Part shown: piece by piece, positions 62,501 to 64,000 of the stretch
How positions within the stretch are numbered: position 1 is the first letter of the stretch
Layout of the letters: the number at the start of each line of letters is the position of its first letter
NCBI GenBank assembly: GCA_021904315.1
Contig: CM038925.1
Location: forward strand, 15,006,501-15,070,500
Direction of reading: 5' to 3'
Source: Sphagnum magellanicum
Taxonomy: Eukaryota; Streptophyta; Sphagnopsida; Sphagnales; Sphagnaceae
Length of the DNA stretch: 64,000 nucleotides
Translations under genes and position numbers: made by a program
The notes under the pieces: generated by a model
The model's input: only the letters and a program-made list of their open reading frames with translations
Database searches by the model: none
Told to the model about the DNA's origin: nothing

Positions 62501-63469
62501 CTCATCATCCTTGGTGTTATGAAATGAACCAAAGCATAACATGAACAAGTTTTTGTGCATGTTTTCATGCATATGATTTTGCGAGTTTCATTAATGTTCA
62601 GCATTGATCCACTAGTGCACAACAATGAAAAGACTGAAATATGTAGATTTTTTTGAATATTCCTAGGTTGGGTTTGTTATTGACATCATCATTGTTGTGG
62701 TCGGCCATGTGCTTGGATTTGTTATTCTTACAATTGTTGCCCACTATGATTGAATTTGTTGTGGTCAAAAAAAATGTTTTGTAATAGCAAGAATTTTAAC
62801 ATTGATGGGCACAACACAAGAATTTTTGATAGTTATTTGCAATTATAAATTATTTAATTTTGATTAGCAAAATATATGTTTTAAAAAAATAAAATAGCAC
62901 ATGGCAATACATGTGCCAATGTGTTGTAGAATTCAAAGATTATTGTCAATTGCAAGATTTAAACATGCTCACCAATTTTGAATATCATTATCATGGTATC
63001 CAATGTCAATTGTAAATGGTTTTCCATCCATCTTTGTTCAAGAAGCTAGAACTTGCATTAAAATGATTTTCTTGACTAGAATGCATTAAAATGTGAACAA
63101 ACCTGTAATGAGCCTTTCTTTCAGAAAGATTTGTTGGTTTTTTGTAGCAACAAATCACCCTAAAAGGTCTTCAACCAAGGGAAAACAAGATGGTGGAGGA
63201 TATACACCTAGAAAAAACAACCATAACGGTCCAAGCTATACGTACAAAAGAAGCAAGTAGAATGGTCCAAACTATTCAAACATAGGAAGCAACTAGAATA
63301 TACATTAACAACACCACCTATATGCCATCACAAGTAGTTATTTTGATATGGCAGATGTGAAACCTATGAATATTCAAAATTACAATATTTTAAAATAACT
63401 AATAGGATTTGACAAGAAGGGTGATGCATTCACATAAAAATTATAACAAAAATCAAGCAACTTTTGGAC
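59600..63469. other. AT-rich intergenic DNA, no gene recognised
   Basis: Only short open frames without recognisable domains. A direct duplication TTATCTAGTTCATTA lies near 61350-61375. Around 63170-63300 a conceptual reading rich in Asn, Lys, Tyr and Gly (GGGYTPRKNNHNGPSYTYK) might be a remnant of a transposon protein, but I could not assign it. Confidence 0.45.
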
Positions 63470-63900
63470 TTTCCAATCAAGGGGATATTGTTTTGTGGCT
63501 TAAGGCTTCTCCACTTAACATAGGCCTTGGACATAACATGGCCATTTTGCTATTTGAGGCCCATGCTTTCTTAAAATATGCCTAAAAGTGACTCAAGATT
63601 CTTTGGCATGGGCTTAGGTTTCTTAGATCATGAATGGGTTAATATATGTCTTTTTTGTGAGGTCCCAAGCTTCTTAGAGATAGCGTCAAAGTGGCTTGAG
63701 CATCTTGGACCAAAGAAAGGCTAATATGGGTTTTTTTAGCAAGATGCCAAACTTATTGGACATAAGGTCAAGGTGGTTTGGGCCTCTTGGGCATGGGCAT
63801 GGGCTTCTTGGACGTGAGCCCTAGTCTTTTGAACACATGTCATGTTGGCTTAAGCTTCTTGAACTTGGGCCTAGGTTTTTTAGGCATAAGGCTTAACTAA
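63470..63900. repeat. Degenerate GGCTTCTTGG-type repeat
   Basis: Variants of GGCTTAGGCTTCTTGGACAT recur about a dozen times at irregular spacing in the same orientation, with in-between words like ATGGGC and AAGGTC. Old tandem array, no coding role seen. Confidence 0.6.
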
Positions 63901-64000
63901 ACCAAAGTTTTACAATTAGATGAAATCCCCCAATATGGATGAAGTTATATGAAGTATATACTTATTAAGTATTAAAATATAATATACAAAATTGTTAATG

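Noticed and set aside
1..64000. CRISPR array, operon or bacterial defence system
   Set aside because: The window is eukaryotic, with introns in every gene; the tandem repeats lack the regular short repeat and unique spacer pattern.

Overview
This is plant nuclear DNA. It carries three intron-containing genes, all on the + strand, in long AT-rich intergenic DNA full of decayed repeats. The introns have GT-AG borders with one GC-AG exception. The gene families are land-plant types: a membrane-anchored nepenthesin-like aspartyl protease, an MSC-domain nuclear-envelope protein, and a vacuolar acid invertase with the plant 9-nt mini-exon. A short CCCTAAA tract, the plant telomere motif, is also present. 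Three genes in 64 kb, moderate introns and heavy repeat decay point to a large genome, perhaps a fern or another non-flowering vascular plant. The species cannot be fixed from the sequence alone.

Layout. 1-16 kb: no living gene. It holds a degenerate 12-bp-period repeat, a decayed hAT-like transposase split by about 4.7 kb of DNA rich in CCTA/TAGG tetranucleotides, and two diverged copies of a 1.4-1.9 kb segment. 16.4-22.6 kb: aspartyl protease, 12 exons, 669 aa. 23.4-24.4 kb: two minisatellite-like arrays in the leader/promoter of the next gene. 24.6-29.0 kb: MSC-domain protein, 9 exons, 397 aa. 29-53 kb: intergenic DNA with five MITE-like inverted-repeat elements of two families, several short tandem arrays, a strong foldback, a tandem triplication and a tandem duplication. 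53.0-58.7 kb: vacuolar invertase, 8 exons, 674 aa, with a 39-bp repeat array upstream and an intron 2 made mostly of about 11 copies of a roughly 100-bp unit. 58.7-64 kb: another MITE copy, then AT-rich DNA.

The three genes do not form a pathway. The protease acts in the secretory system or at the cell surface, the MSC protein at the nuclear envelope or ER, and the invertase splits sucrose in the vacuole. In each gene the chosen splice sites give one open frame with lengths divisible by three. I found no CRISPR array, rRNA, confident tRNA or intact transposon. I also see no clear new biological system. The most unusual features are the repeat-built intron next to the invertase mini-exon, the split hAT relic, and the uncharacterised domain before the membrane anchor of the protease.
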